The notes beneath the pieces were generated by a model that saw nothing but the letters and a program-made list of their open reading frames with translations, was not told the origin of the DNA and did not search any database. Of a stretch of 63,987 bases of DNA, positions 1-8,836 are shown one piece after another. The translations under genes and the position numbers were made by a program. The DNA lies in the NCBI GenBank assembly GCA_020631475.1, contig JAHDHE010000004.1:1-63987 (forward strand). The letters are read 5' to 3'. The stretch is from Tenacibaculum sp. (lineage in GTDB: Bacteria > Bacteroidota > Bacteroidia > Flavobacteriales > Flavobacteriaceae). Each line of letters opens with the position of its first letter. Positions within the stretch are counted from its first letter, which is position 1.

Positions 1-46
1 TTCTATGTATTTTTTGTTCTAATAAAATTAGTGGTAATTCTTCCAT
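1..46 (-). CDS. 5' end of a gene running off the left edge
   Basis: An ATG on the minus strand at 46-44 opens a frame of 15 codons that reaches the window edge without a stop (begins MEELPLILLEQK). Only the N-terminus is present, so the family cannot be named. It would be divergent from the DsbD pair, with about 310 bases between them. The start is a guess because no second landmark confirms it. Confidence 0.35.
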   Translation of the reverse strand, partial: MEELPLILLEQKIHR

Positions 47-354
47 CTTCTTTATAGATAATATAACTTAATTTTTATATAAATATAATTATTTTAAAAT
101 GTAATTGGTTGTTTTTAAGTTGTTTGTTTTGTTTATGGGGTTTTTTAATGCTTTTTAAAAGATAATGGTACTGCATTATTTCGTATAATTTAATAATATA
201 AATACTGATTAAAATCAATTTGCGTGAACCATAAAAATATCAGAAATAACGAACCTTTTTTTAATTTAAGATATTAAATGTTAATTTTTTTAATCATCAA
301 GGTTTTAAAAGATAAACACCTTATTTTTACAGATTAAACATTAATTTATTAAGG
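47..354. other. non-coding divergent intergenic region
   Basis: This very A+T-rich stretch of about 308 bases holds no convincing gene on either strand. It should contain the promoters for the leftward partial gene and the rightward DsbD pair, but I found no clear TAnnTTTG box with a well-spaced TTG. Long A and T runs are present but no strong hairpin terminator. Confidence 0.5.
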
Positions 355-801
355 ATGAAAAAAGTACTTCTTTTTTTAGCAATTGCTATTTCAACAGTTT
401 CATATGCTCAGGTGCATGATCCTGTAAAGTGGACAACTTCAGTAAAAAAAATATCAGATAAAGAAAGCGAATTAATTGCTATAGCAAGCATTGAAAAAGA
501 TTGGCATTTATATTCTCAAGAAATACCAAAAGGAGGTCCAATTCCTACATTATTTAGTTTTACTGGCGATCAAAGGTATTTGAAAAAAGGAAATACAAAA
601 GAAGATGAAGGACATGTTGTAGATGATGAGGTTTTTGAAATGCGTATTAAATATTTTGATAATAAAGCTGTGTTTACTCAAAAAGTTAGATTAAAAACTA
701 CAGAGAAATTTACCATTAACGGAACAGTAGAATATATGGTTTGTTCGGGTGAAAATTGTTTGCCGCCAAAAGAAGTAGAATTAACGTTTAATGTAAATTA
801 A
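355..801 (+). CDS. secreted DsbD N-terminal (alpha) domain-like protein
   Basis: A 148-aa protein with a signal peptide (about residues 1-18, ending SYAQ) followed by one domain that closely resembles the N-terminal periplasmic domain of the next gene. Shared features are [15 protein letters not shown] in the first half and a Cys pair in a VCSGENCLPPKEVEL segment near the C-terminus. In DsbD the equivalent domain passes electrons from the membrane domain to target proteins, so this is probably a stand-alone periplasmic thiol-redox partner. It has no membrane or thioredoxin part. It lies 17 bases upstream of the full-length gene and is very likely cotranscribed with it. The role is inferred from the paralogous neighbour. 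Confidence 0.75.
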   Translation: MKKVLLFLAIAISTVSYAQVHDPVKWTTSVKKISDKESELIAIASIEKDWHLYSQEIPKGGPIPTLFSFTGDQRYLKKGNTKEDEGHVVDDEVFEMRIKYFDNKAVFTQKVRLKTTEKFTINGTVEYMVCSGENCLPPKEVELTFNVN

Positions 802-818
802 AATCCATAAAATTTTAG

Positions 819-2801
819 ATGAAAAAAATACTTGCAATTCTTTTTTGTTTTACAATTGCTATTAACGGATTTGGTCAAATATTTAATCCGATTGAATGGC
901 AAACTAAAGTAGAAAAAATATCAGAAACTAAATATAAGTTAATAAGTGTTGCTAAAATAGAAGGAAGTTGGCATTTATATTCTCAAGAAGTTCCAAAAGG
1001 AGGTCCAATTCCAACTACGTTTACTTATGATGATAACGGAGGTAAAATTAAAATAATAGGAAACACAAAAGAGCCTAAAGGAAAAATTAAATTCACAAAG
1101 CTTTTTAATGAAGAAGGAATGAATATTAAATCATTCGCTCACACGGCTGAGTTTACTCAAGAAATAGAATTGATTGATGCTCAGATTAAAGAAGTTAACG
1201 CTTTTGTTGAGTTTATTGCTTGTACAGACGAGCAATGTTTACCACCCAAAGAAGTTGATTTAGTTTTTAATTTAGGTAAAGTAGCTATAAAAGCAGTTAA
1301 TGCAGTTTCATCGAGTGGAGAATTAAACACATCATCTTCAAAAGATAAAAAAGGGTTGTTAAGTATTTTTATAATTGCTTTTTTATCTGGTTTTGCAGCA
1401 TTGTTAACACCATGTGTTTTTCCGATGATACCTATGACGGTTAGCTTTTTTACCAAGCAAAGTAAAAGTAAAGCAGCAGGAATCCGTAATGCAATTATTT
1501 ATGGATTATCAATTATTATTATATATGTGTTGTTAGGGATATTAGTGAGTGCGATTTTTGGAGCAGATGCATTAAATGCACTGTCAACCAACGTATGGTT
1601 TAATATTGCATTCTTTTTAATATTATTAATTTTTGCAGCATCTTTTTTAGGAGCTTTCGAAATTACATTGCCAAGTTCATGGGGGACAAAAGTTGATGCA
1701 CAAGCAGACAGAGGAGGATTTATAGGGATTTTCTTTATGGCATTGGCATTAGCTATTGTTTCGTTTTCTTGTACTGGTCCAATAGTAGGTACTTTATTAG
1801 TTGAAGCTGCTTCTGGAGGAAGTCAAGTAGGTCCTATAGTTGGTATGCTAGGTTTCTCGTTAGCAATAGCATTACCATTTGCATTATTTGCAGCTTTTCC
1901 AGGATGGTTAAATTCATTACCTAAATCTGGCGGATGGTTAAATACTGTAAAAGTCGTTTTAGGGTTTTTAGAATTAGCCTTAGCATTTAAATTCTTATCC
2001 AATGCAGATTTAGTTTTACAATTGCATTTGTTAGAAAGAGAAGTGTTTATAGCAATTTGGATAGCAATTTTTGGTACGCTAGCATTTTATTTGTTCGGAA
2101 AAATACAATTACCGCACGATAGTCCACAGAGTCATATTTCGGTAGGAAGATTGAGTTTAGGTTTAATAGTATTATCATTTACTATATATATGATTCCAGG
2201 TTTATGGGGAGCACCGTTAAATTTAATTAGTGCATTTCCACCGCCACAACATTATAGTGAATCACCTTACGGAGTAGGATATACTAAACAAGCAACAGTT
2301 AGTGTTGTTAATCAAGAAAATAATAATCACAATGGATTGCCAGAAGGAGCACATTTAATGGCTCCGCATGATATAATGGCTTTTCACGATTATGATAAAG
2401 GTTTAGCTTATGCTAAAAAAGTAGGAAAACCAGTAATGATAGACTTTACGGGTCATGCTTGTGTGAACTGTCGTAAAATGGAGCAAAATGTTTGGGTAAA
2501 GCCTAAAGTGTTAGATGTTTTAAAAAACAAAGTAGTTTTAATATCATTATATGTAGATGATAAAAGACCTTTAGAAGATGATGAAATAGTAGATTCAAAA
2601 TTAAATCCAGGGAAGAAATTAAAATATATAGGTCAAAAATGGAGTGAAATGCAAACCATTAAGTACAAAGCAAATTCGCAGCCGTTTTATGTTTTAATGG
2701 CACACGATGAATCTAATTTAATAGATCCTGTAGCATATACACCCGATGTAGATGAATATTATAATTGGTTAGAAAAAGGAATAGCTAATTATAAAAAATA
2801 A
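819..2801 (+). CDS. dsbD: thiol:disulfide interchange protein DsbD
   Basis: A 660-aa three-part DsbD. It has a signal peptide (about 1-20), an N-terminal periplasmic domain to about 150 with the ACTDEQC cysteine pair, a polytopic membrane domain from about 180 to 480, and a C-terminal thioredoxin-like domain with a CVNC motif. The membrane part carries the two expected cysteines, in [10 protein letters not shown] and [10 protein letters not shown]. The family moves reducing power from cytoplasmic thioredoxin across the inner membrane to periplasmic proteins and cytochrome c maturation. It is the second gene of a two-gene unit whose first product duplicates its N-terminal domain. A strong bidirectional hairpin follows the stop codon. 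Confidence 0.92.
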   Translation: MKKILAILFCFTIAINGFGQIFNPIEWQTKVEKISETKYKLISVAKIEGSWHLYSQEVPKGGPIPTTFTYDDNGGKIKIIGNTKEPKGKIKFTKLFNEEGMNIKSFAHTAEFTQEIELIDAQIKEVNAFVEFIACTDEQCLPPKEVDLVFNLGKVAIKAVNAVSSSGELNTSSSKDKKGLLSIFIIAFLSGFAALLTPCVFPMIPMTVSFFTKQSKSKAAGIRNAIIYGLSIIIIYVLLGILVSAIFGADALNALSTNVWFNIAFFLILLIFAASFLGAFEITLPSSWGTKVDAQADRGGFIGIFFMALALAIVSFSCTGPIVGTLLVEAASGGSQVGPIVGMLGFSLAIALPFALFAAFPGWLNSLPKSGGWLNTVKVVLGFLELALAFKFLSNADLVLQLHLLEREVFIAIWIAIFGTLAFYLFGKIQLPHDSPQSHISVGRLSLGLIVLSFTIYMIPGLWGAPLNLISAFPPPQHYSESPYGVGYTKQATVSVVNQENNNHNGLPEGAHLMAPHDIMAFHDYDKGLAYAKKVGKPVMIDFTGHACVNCRKMEQNVWVKPKVLDVLKNKVVLISLYVDDKRPLEDDEIVDSKLNPGKKLKYIGQKWSEMQTIKYKANSQPFYVLMAHDESNLIDPVAYTPDVDEYYNWLEKGIANYKK

Positions 2802-2806
2802 CAAGT

Positions 2807-2841
2807 AAAAAACACTTTAGAATATTCTAAAGTGTTTTTTA
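2807..2841. terminator. bidirectional terminator between dsbD and the hydroxyproline operon
   Basis: A near-perfect palindrome, AACACTTTAG...CTAAAGTGTT, is flanked by A and T runs on both sides. It sits between two convergent genes and can end transcription from either strand. Confidence 0.88.
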
Positions 2842-2842
2842 T

Positions 2843-4090
2843 TTAATTGAATCTTTCAGGATTAAATGGTTCTAAATTTAAGCTAGTTTTTTTATTAGAA
2901 ATAATCTCTGAAACTAGTTTCCCAGTAGCGGATCCTAAGCTCCATCCCATCATTGCATGACCAGTTGCTACGGTAATATTTTTAGTTTTAGATAAGCGTC
3001 CTATATAAGGTAAACCGTCTGGAGAGCATGGTCGCAAGCCACAATCGGCATTGTTAATGTCTTCTTGATTTATTATTAAACCATCATAATATTGTTTACC
3101 GGCTTTGGCAATTGTTTTTACACGATTAATATTTATTTTATGGTTGAGATCGCCAATTTCCATAGTGCCAGCGAAACGCGTAAAACCATTCATAGGAGTA
3201 ACGGCAACTTTAGCCTCCATTAAAATTGCGGGAATAGTAATACCTGTATTTTTATTCACATTTATACGATAGCCTTTACCAGCTTGAACAGGAATGTTTA
3301 ACTGTAATTTTTTAGCTATGTTTTGAGTCCAAGCACCAGTAGCCAAAACATATTCGTCAGCTAGTAATGTTTGTTTGTTAGTTTTTATTGATGTTACTTT
3401 ATCATTCAAAATATAAATATCTAAAACTTCTTCATTAGATAAAAAAGTGACTCCTTTTTTTTCTAAATATGATTTTAATTGAGGAATAAACTCATTAGGA
3501 GTCATATGAGCATCAGAATGATAATATACCGCACCCTTAATATTTAAATTACAATTAGGCTCTAGTTTTTTAACTTCTTCTTTGGTTAAGTTTTCAACTT
3601 TTAATCCTTCTTTAATAGCACGTTTTCCTACATTCCATTCTTCTTCACCAGCCTTATCAGTTTTATAATACATTAACAAGCCTTTATCTTGATAAAAGAA
3701 ATCAAAATCACCAGAAGCTTTCATGCTTTCATATAATTCTTTACTGAATAGATTGATGTCTTTGATAATGGGAATTGATTGTTCTACTTTTTTATTAGTA
3801 GAGGCTTTTTTAAAAAGTAAAGACCATTTTAGAAAATCGAGATCTAAACGAGGTTTTATTGATAAAGGACTAGATGAATTAAACATCCATTTAAGTCCTT
3901 TATTAATCATTCCTGGTGCGGCTAAAGAAATTATATGACTAGGAGTAATAATACCGGCATTGACGTGAGAAGCACCAGAAGAAAAATCAGATTTATCAAC
4001 TACAGTTACTTCGTGACCTTCTTTTTGTAAATAATAAGCAGAGCATAAACCAATAATTCCACCGCCAATAATAACCACTTTTTTACTCAT
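2843..4090 (-). CDS. FAD-dependent D-amino acid (D-hydroxyproline) dehydrogenase
   Basis: A 415-aa DAO/DadA-family flavoprotein. The N-terminus holds the dinucleotide-binding signature VVIIGGGIIGLCSAYYL followed by an acidic residue at the end of the second strand (VVD). The C-terminal part has the GLRPCSPDGLPYIGR segment and a GHAMMGWSLG flavin-contact stretch usual in this family. By sequence alone it oxidises a D-amino acid. Its place behind a hydroxyproline epimerase and two dedicated downstream enzymes points to cis-4-hydroxy-D-proline, giving 1-pyrroline-4-hydroxy-2-carboxylate. It is the last gene of the four-gene minus-strand operon, two bases after the epimerase. Substrate is inferred from context; D-proline or D-alanine is possible. 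Confidence 0.85.
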   Translation of the reverse strand: MSKKVVIIGGGIIGLCSAYYLQKEGHEVTVVDKSDFSSGASHVNAGIITPSHIISLAAPGMINKGLKWMFNSSSPLSIKPRLDLDFLKWSLLFKKASTNKKVEQSIPIIKDINLFSKELYESMKASGDFDFFYQDKGLLMYYKTDKAGEEEWNVGKRAIKEGLKVENLTKEEVKKLEPNCNLNIKGAVYYHSDAHMTPNEFIPQLKSYLEKKGVTFLSNEEVLDIYILNDKVTSIKTNKQTLLADEYVLATGAWTQNIAKKLQLNIPVQAGKGYRINVNKNTGITIPAILMEAKVAVTPMNGFTRFAGTMEIGDLNHKININRVKTIAKAGKQYYDGLIINQEDINNADCGLRPCSPDGLPYIGRLSKTKNITVATGHAMMGWSLGSATGKLVSEIISNKKTSLNLEPFNPERFN

Positions 4091-4092
4091 AA

Positions 4093-5100
4093 TTATAGTA
4101 CTTGAAATCCGTGAGCGTACGGATCGTCTTTATCATCAATAATAATAGTATTATATCCGTATATTTTTGCCCAACCTTGTATACTTGGTATAATAGCAGG
4201 TTTACCAGCTAAAGTTGTTTCTTTTTCAACTCGGCCAATAAATTTACTTCCAATAAAACTTTCGTGAATATATTTTTCACCAGTTTTTAACTTCCCTTTT
4301 GCATGTAATTGCGCTAATCTTGCTGAGGTTCCTGTTCCACAAGGACTCCTATCAATGGCTTTATCACCATAAAAAACTGCATTTCTTCCTGAAGAATTAG
4401 GGTCTAGTGGATTCCCTGTCCAAAGCATATGAGTTACATTTCTGATAGTATCATTTTCTGGATGAATAAACATATCAGGATATTTTTCATTGATACGATC
4501 TCTTACTACTTGAGAGTATTGAATGATTTTTGAAGCGGTAAAATCATGCACTCCAGAGAAATTCTTTTGAGGATCTACAATTGCATAATAATTTCCACCA
4601 TAAGCAACATCAAAAACAATTTCTCCTAATTCAGGACAGTTTATAGTTAGGTTTTCAGCAGCTAAATAGCTTTTAACGTTTGTAAGTTTAACCCAATCTA
4701 CTTTTTTATTTGTTTGTTGATATTCTATTTCAACCAAACCAGCTGGAGCTTCCATTTTTATTTTACCAGGTATTTTAGGAGTAACCAACCCCTCTTCGAT
4801 AGCAATTGTAATTGTTCCTATTGTTCCATGACCACACATTGGTAAACATCCAGATGTTTCTATAAATAAAATTGCAAAATCGTTTTTTGGATCATGTGGC
4901 GGAAAAAGAATTGATCCACTCATCATATCATGTCCACGAGGTTCAAACATTAAACCTTTACGAATCCAGTCGTACTCTTGTAAAAAATGTTGTCGTTTTT
5001 CACTCATATTAGCTCCAATTAAGTTTGGACCTCCACCAGTTATAACTCTAACTGGATTACCACAAGTGTGTGCATCGACGCAAAAAAAAGTTTTTCTCAT
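4093..5100 (-). CDS. 4-hydroxyproline epimerase (proline racemase family)
   Basis: A 335-aa proline racemase-family enzyme, counted from the ATG at 5100. Both catalytic cysteines are present, in MCGHGTIG (Cys89) and SPCGTGTSA (Cys254). Trans-3-hydroxyproline dehydratases of this family carry Thr at the second position, so this should be a true epimerase interconverting trans-4-hydroxy-L-proline and cis-4-hydroxy-D-proline. An in-frame ATG at 5148 would add 16 residues. I prefer 5100 because MRKTFFCVDAHTCGNP is the usual N-terminus of the family. The gap to the upstream aldehyde dehydrogenase is unusually long for this operon (about 150 bases) and contains a possible extra -7 box. Confidence 0.9.
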   Translation of the reverse strand: MRKTFFCVDAHTCGNPVRVITGGGPNLIGANMSEKRQHFLQEYDWIRKGLMFEPRGHDMMSGSILFPPHDPKNDFAILFIETSGCLPMCGHGTIGTITIAIEEGLVTPKIPGKIKMEAPAGLVEIEYQQTNKKVDWVKLTNVKSYLAAENLTINCPELGEIVFDVAYGGNYYAIVDPQKNFSGVHDFTASKIIQYSQVVRDRINEKYPDMFIHPENDTIRNVTHMLWTGNPLDPNSSGRNAVFYGDKAIDRSPCGTGTSARLAQLHAKGKLKTGEKYIHESFIGSKFIGRVEKETTLAGKPAIIPSIQGWAKIYGYNTIIIDDKDDPYAHGFQVL

Positions 5101-5203
5101 GCTAAATTGAATCGCCAGCTTGTTTTCTTTCTTAGAAAAACCCTTCACAATCTCTATAATCTAGTAAAACGAAGCCGGCTTTTTTCAATTTCTTTAGCTA
5201 CTG

Positions 5204-5211
5204 CAAAAATA
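5204..5211 (-). promoter_or_regulatory. possible internal -7 box before the epimerase gene
   Basis: On the minus strand the bases read TATTTTTG, matching the Bacteroidota -7 consensus TAnnTTTG, about 100 bases before the preferred epimerase start. No TTG -33 element is seen at the usual distance, so a separate promoter here is only a possibility. Confidence 0.3.
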
Positions 5212-5251
5212 GTATTTGTTTCTTTTACTTACCTAAAGAAATTATTAAATT

Positions 5252-6841
5252 TTATGATGTTAATTTCTGATTTGTAAATTGACCATTAACTGAACGTAAA
5301 ATTTGTAAAGGATTCTCGTTTTTAAGTTCGTCTGGTAATAAATTATTTGGCCAATCTTGATAACTAAAAGGTCGTACCCAACGTTTAATTGAATTGATTC
5401 CAACAGCTGTAAATCTACTATCGGTAGATGCTGGGTAAGGTCCTCCATGTACCATTGAAGGGCAAACTTCCACTCCTGTAGGTACTCCGTTAAATATTAT
5501 TCTTCCAACTCTGTTTTGAAGCGCAGCAATTACTGATGGGTATTTAGTAACTTCGTCTTCATCAGATATGATAGTACCGGTTAATTGCCCTTCTAATTCA
5601 GATATAATTTGTTCTAATTGATTAATGTTTTCGCATTGTACAACCATAGAAAAAGGTCCGAATACTTCTTGATGCAGTGTTGTGTTTTCTAAAAAGGTTT
5701 TTCCATCGACAGTTGTTATTACTTGAGTAGCGTAGTTTGATTGTACTTTGTTCTCACAACCACCAACAACAATTAACCCATTTTGATCAATTGCTTTTCT
5801 TTTATTATCCTCATATGCAGCAACAATATTTGGGTGTAACATACACGAAGGATTTATCTCAACAATCTTATTAGCTAAACTGTTTGTGAAATTTGTTAAA
5901 TTTTTTCCTTTTATTCCTAAAATTAACCCTGGGTTTGTGCAAAACTGCCCAGTTCCTAAAGCAATTGAACCAGCATAGGTGTTTGCTAGGTTTTCTGCTC
6001 TATTTTCTAAAGCTTTCGGAAGCATTATTACTGGGTTAATACTTCCCATTTCTGCAAAAACAGGAATTGGTTCTTCGCGTTTTGCAGCTAAATCTAATAA
6101 CGCTCTACCACCACGAATACTTCCTGTAAATCCAACAGCTTTTACTTTTGGATGTGAAACTAATTGTTGACCAACTTCAATTCCGCTAGAATTTAAGTTT
6201 GAAAAAACACCATTTGGCATTCCTGTTTTACCTGCAGCTTTTATAATTGCTGAGGCGATTAACTCTCCAGTACCAGCATGCATAGGGTGAGATTTTACAA
6301 TTACTGGGCATCCTGCGGCAAATGCAGCAGCTGTATCACCACCAGCAGTAGAGTATGCTAACGGAAAATTACTAGCGCCAAAAACAACGACAGGTCCAAG
6401 TGGAATATTCATTTTACGAATATCTGATTTAGGTAAAGGTTCTCTATCTGGAATGGCAGTATCAATAGTTGCATCTACCCACGAACCTTCTGTTATTAAA
6501 TCAGCAAAAGAACGGAGTTGATACTCCGTTCTTCCTCTTTCCCCCCTTGCGCGTCCTTCTGGTAAACCAGTTTCAGAACAATATGTTTGAATTAGTAATT
6601 CATCTAAAGCTAAAATTTCATTAGCAATTGTGTTTAAAAACAACGCTTTTTGTTTTACAGAAATCGTTCTAAATTCTTTAAATGCTTTTGAAGCTAAAGA
6701 AACTGCTTCGTTAATTTCTTCTTCAGTTGCCTCGGTAAATATTGTTTCATTTTCCTGATTTAATTCAGGATTAAATGTTTTGTAAGTTTTATTTCCTTCA
6801 GTAGATAATTTGTTTCCTATATAATTTTTTCCTGTAATCAT
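5252..6841 (-). CDS. 2,5-dioxovalerate (alpha-ketoglutaric semialdehyde) dehydrogenase
   Basis: A 529-aa aldehyde dehydrogenase of the KGSADH type. The catalytic nucleophile is Cys301 in GTGQFCTNPGL and the general base is Glu264 in VFAEMGSINPV. The cofactor-binding part includes VVVFGASNFPLAYS and the FTGS motif near 238-241. It oxidises 2-oxoglutarate semialdehyde to 2-oxoglutarate, the last step of hydroxyproline breakdown and also of some pentose and glucarate routes. The neighbouring epimerase, oxidase and deaminase favour the hydroxyproline role. Its ATG directly follows the stop of the upstream deaminase gene with no gap, suggesting translational coupling. Confidence 0.9.
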   Translation of the reverse strand: MITGKNYIGNKLSTEGNKTYKTFNPELNQENETIFTEATEEEINEAVSLASKAFKEFRTISVKQKALFLNTIANEILALDELLIQTYCSETGLPEGRARGERGRTEYQLRSFADLITEGSWVDATIDTAIPDREPLPKSDIRKMNIPLGPVVVFGASNFPLAYSTAGGDTAAAFAAGCPVIVKSHPMHAGTGELIASAIIKAAGKTGMPNGVFSNLNSSGIEVGQQLVSHPKVKAVGFTGSIRGGRALLDLAAKREEPIPVFAEMGSINPVIMLPKALENRAENLANTYAGSIALGTGQFCTNPGLILGIKGKNLTNFTNSLANKIVEINPSCMLHPNIVAAYEDNKRKAIDQNGLIVVGGCENKVQSNYATQVITTVDGKTFLENTTLHQEVFGPFSMVVQCENINQLEQIISELEGQLTGTIISDEDEVTKYPSVIAALQNRVGRIIFNGVPTGVEVCPSMVHGGPYPASTDSRFTAVGINSIKRWVRPFSYQDWPNNLLPDELKNENPLQILRSVNGQFTNQKLTS

Positions 6842-7756
6842 TTATAAATTTTTATAATCTGGTAATGTTGGTCTATTTTTTAAACCAGTTTCAATTATGT
6901 TTAAAACATGTTTGCGTTCTTCTCCGATTAAAGGTAGGCGAGGAGCGCGCACGTTTTCAGTTCCGATGCCTGTTGCAACTTCAGCTAGCTTAATATTTTG
7001 TACTAATTTAGAATTAATATCTAACTCTAGCAATGGTAAAAACCAACGATATATTTTTAAAGCTTCTTTTATTTTTCCTGCTTTTTGTAATTCGTAGATA
7101 GCTACAGTTTCTTTTGGAAATGCACAAACTAAACCAGCAATCCAACCATCTGCACCCATTAGTAAACTTTCTAAGGCTAAGGTGTCTACTCCTGTCATTA
7201 TTTTTAATCGATCTCCAAAATTATTTTTAATTCTGGTTACGTTAGAAATATCTCTAGTAGATTCTTTTACAGCTTCTATATTATCACATTTTAAAAGTTC
7301 TTCAAACATATTTAAAGTAACTTCAATTTTATAATCAACAGGGTTGTTATATACCATAATAGGTAATGAAGTGTTGTTTGCTACTGCTTTAAAATATTCA
7401 ACGGTTTCTCTATCGCTAGCTTTATAACGCATTGGTGGCAGCATCATTAAACCTTTTGCTCCATCTTCCTCTGCTTTTTGAGCAGCTTCAATTGCTCCTT
7501 TTGTAGTTTGTTCAGCAATATTCATTAATACAGGTACTTTACCTTTAACGATATTTACTGTTGTTTGTGTTAATATTCTTTTTTCAGTATCTAGTAAGGT
7601 GCTAGCTTCACCTAATGTTCCTCCTAATACGATTCCGTGAACACCAGCATCTAACTGTGCTTTGATGTTAACTTCAAACATGTTTAAATCTAAAGTGTCA
7701 TCGCTAGAGAATTTTGTTGTTACTGCAGGCATAACACCTTTCCAATTTATACTCAT
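6842..7756 (-). CDS. DapA-family lyase, likely 1-pyrroline-4-hydroxy-2-carboxylate deaminase
   Basis: A 304-aa class I aldolase-like protein of the dihydrodipicolinate synthase/N-acetylneuraminate lyase family. It shows the GGTLGEAS motif (about 45-52), the conserved Tyr136 in IMVYNNPVDYK and the Schiff-base Lys164 in EAVKEST. In hydroxyproline clusters this family member removes water and ammonia from pyrroline-4-hydroxy-2-carboxylate to give 2-oxoglutarate semialdehyde. It is the first gene of the operon. A dedicated lysine-pathway DapA would not usually sit with an epimerase, D-amino acid oxidase and KGSADH, so the catabolic role is favoured, by context. Confidence 0.85.
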   Translation of the reverse strand: MSINWKGVMPAVTTKFSSDDTLDLNMFEVNIKAQLDAGVHGIVLGGTLGEASTLLDTEKRILTQTTVNIVKGKVPVLMNIAEQTTKGAIEAAQKAEEDGAKGLMMLPPMRYKASDRETVEYFKAVANNTSLPIMVYNNPVDYKIEVTLNMFEELLKCDNIEAVKESTRDISNVTRIKNNFGDRLKIMTGVDTLALESLLMGADGWIAGLVCAFPKETVAIYELQKAGKIKEALKIYRWFLPLLELDINSKLVQNIKLAEVATGIGTENVRAPRLPLIGEERKHVLNIIETGLKNRPTLPDYKNL

Positions 7757-7770
7757 TTTGTTTTTTGATA

Positions 7771-7778
7771 CAAAATTA
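7771..7778 (-). promoter_or_regulatory. -7 box of the hydroxyproline operon
   Basis: The minus strand reads TAATTTTG (consensus TAnnTTTG) 14 bases before the deaminase ATG. No TTG -33 element lies 17-23 bases upstream, which is what an activator-dependent promoter would look like. Confidence 0.5.
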
Positions 7779-7838
7779 TAGTTGATTGCTAATTAATTTT
7801 TATTGATTTTTATCATTTTGTGATATTATATTACCTTA

Positions 7839-7853
7839 ATTACTTTTAGTAAT
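7839..7853. promoter_or_regulatory. inverted repeat, candidate operator between operon and AraC-type gene
   Basis: ATTACT-TTT-AGTAAT is a 6+6 inverted repeat midway between the two divergent start codons. Its arms sit within further imperfect symmetry (TTAATTACT / AGTAATcAATTAA). It is the most obvious candidate binding site for the adjacent regulator, but AraC proteins often bind direct repeats, so this is tentative. Confidence 0.35.
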
Positions 7854-7875
7854 CAATTAATGAGTAAATATTATA

Positions 7876-7883
7876 TAGTTTTG
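7876..7883 (+). promoter_or_regulatory. -7 box of the AraC-type regulator gene
   Basis: TAGTTTTG matches the Bacteroidota -7 consensus and ends 14 bases before the ATG of the regulator. A -33 TTG at the correct spacing is not evident. Confidence 0.45.
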
Positions 7884-7897
7884 CTAAAAAAACACCA

Positions 7898-8737
7898 ATG
7901 AAAGTTTTACCATTTGAAATACCTAAAACAAAAAATCTAGGATTAATTTATCAAGAGGATAGAGGAGCTTTTTTTTATGATAAATTACATCAGCATGAAG
8001 AAATACAATTATGTTATATCGTAAAAGGTGAAGGGACTTTGATTATTGGTGATACCATTAATGAATATCAATTTAATGATATAATAGTAATTGGTGGTAA
8101 CCAAGCTCATGTTTTTAAAAGTGATACATCATCAATTAAAGAATCTTTTATGATTTCTCTTTTTTTTACAAAACAATCATTTGGAGAATCTTTTTTTGAA
8201 TTAGATGATTTTAAAGAATTGAATCCTTTTTTTAATAATGTAAAAAATAGTTTTAGAGTATTGAATAATAAGAAAAAGCTGGGGGATTTCTTTTTAAAAT
8301 TAAAAAAAAGTAGGGATTTAGGTAAGTTTATTGTTTTTATAAAGATACTTAGGTTAATATCTGGTTCTGAAATTAAAGCTCTTTCATCTTTTATTTATGA
8401 AAAAAAATATACAGATAACGAAGGAAGAAGAATGAGAGATATTATGGATTATACATTAAGTAATTTTACTAATAAAATAGAGTTGCACGATGTAGCTGAT
8501 GTTGCTAATATGACGTCTAATGCATTTTGTAGATATTTTAAACAAAGAACAAATAAGACATATTTTACATTTTTAAATGAATTGAGAGTTGAAAAAGCAT
8601 GTAAATTATTGTTAAATAAAGATTATTCAATTATTGAGGTATCAGAGAAATCTGGATTTAAGAATATCTCTAATTTTAATAGAAAATTCAAAGAATTGAA
8701 AAATAAAACACCATCAGCTTATAGATTAAGTTGCTAA
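7898..8737 (+). CDS. AraC-family transcriptional regulator with N-terminal cupin domain
   Basis: A 279-aa regulator. Residues about 20-90 look like a small cupin ligand-sensing domain (HQHEEIQLCYIVKGEGTLIIGD). The last 100 residues form two AraC helix-turn-helix units: one around ELHDVADVANMTSNAFCRYFK, the second at SIIEVSEKSGFKNISNFNRKFKE, with the family's closing NKTPSAYR signature. It is transcribed divergently from the hydroxyproline operon across a 141-base gap, so it is the likely sensor and activator for hydroxyproline or a pathway intermediate. The ligand is inferred from context only. Confidence 0.88.
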   Translation: MKVLPFEIPKTKNLGLIYQEDRGAFFYDKLHQHEEIQLCYIVKGEGTLIIGDTINEYQFNDIIVIGGNQAHVFKSDTSSIKESFMISLFFTKQSFGESFFELDDFKELNPFFNNVKNSFRVLNNKKKLGDFFLKLKKSRDLGKFIVFIKILRLISGSEIKALSSFIYEKKYTDNEGRRMRDIMDYTLSNFTNKIELHDVADVANMTSNAFCRYFKQRTNKTYFTFLNELRVEKACKLLLNKDYSIIEVSEKSGFKNISNFNRKFKELKNKTPSAYRLSC

Positions 8738-8804
8738 TATGTTAAAAAGATGAATTATAATTATACTTTTTTTAAAATTAACAACATTTCTTATAAGTCT
8801 TGGT

Positions 8805-8812
8805 TATATTTG
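8805..8812 (+). promoter_or_regulatory. -7 box of the PorP/SprF-like gene
   Basis: TATATTTG matches TAnnTTTG and lies 24 bases before the ATG at 8837. It lies downstream of an alternative ATG at 8750, so it supports 8837 as the true start. Confidence 0.5.
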
Positions 8813-8836
8813 ACGGCTATTTGCCAATTAAAGAAT

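Noticed and set aside
1181-1456. A 91-codon frame opposite to dsbD
   Set aside because: It lies wholly within the coding sequence of dsbD, on the other strand, with composition typical of an antisense shadow. The same holds for the other frames inside long genes (for example within bamA, tamL and the sensor kinase).
5149-5251. A start-less minus-strand frame of about 23 codons ending RLRFTRL before a stop, looking like a gene tail between KGSADH and the epimerase
   Set aside because: It is closed upstream by a stop after 23 codons and has no start. It is too short to tell from chance, although the long gap inside a tight operon is slightly odd.
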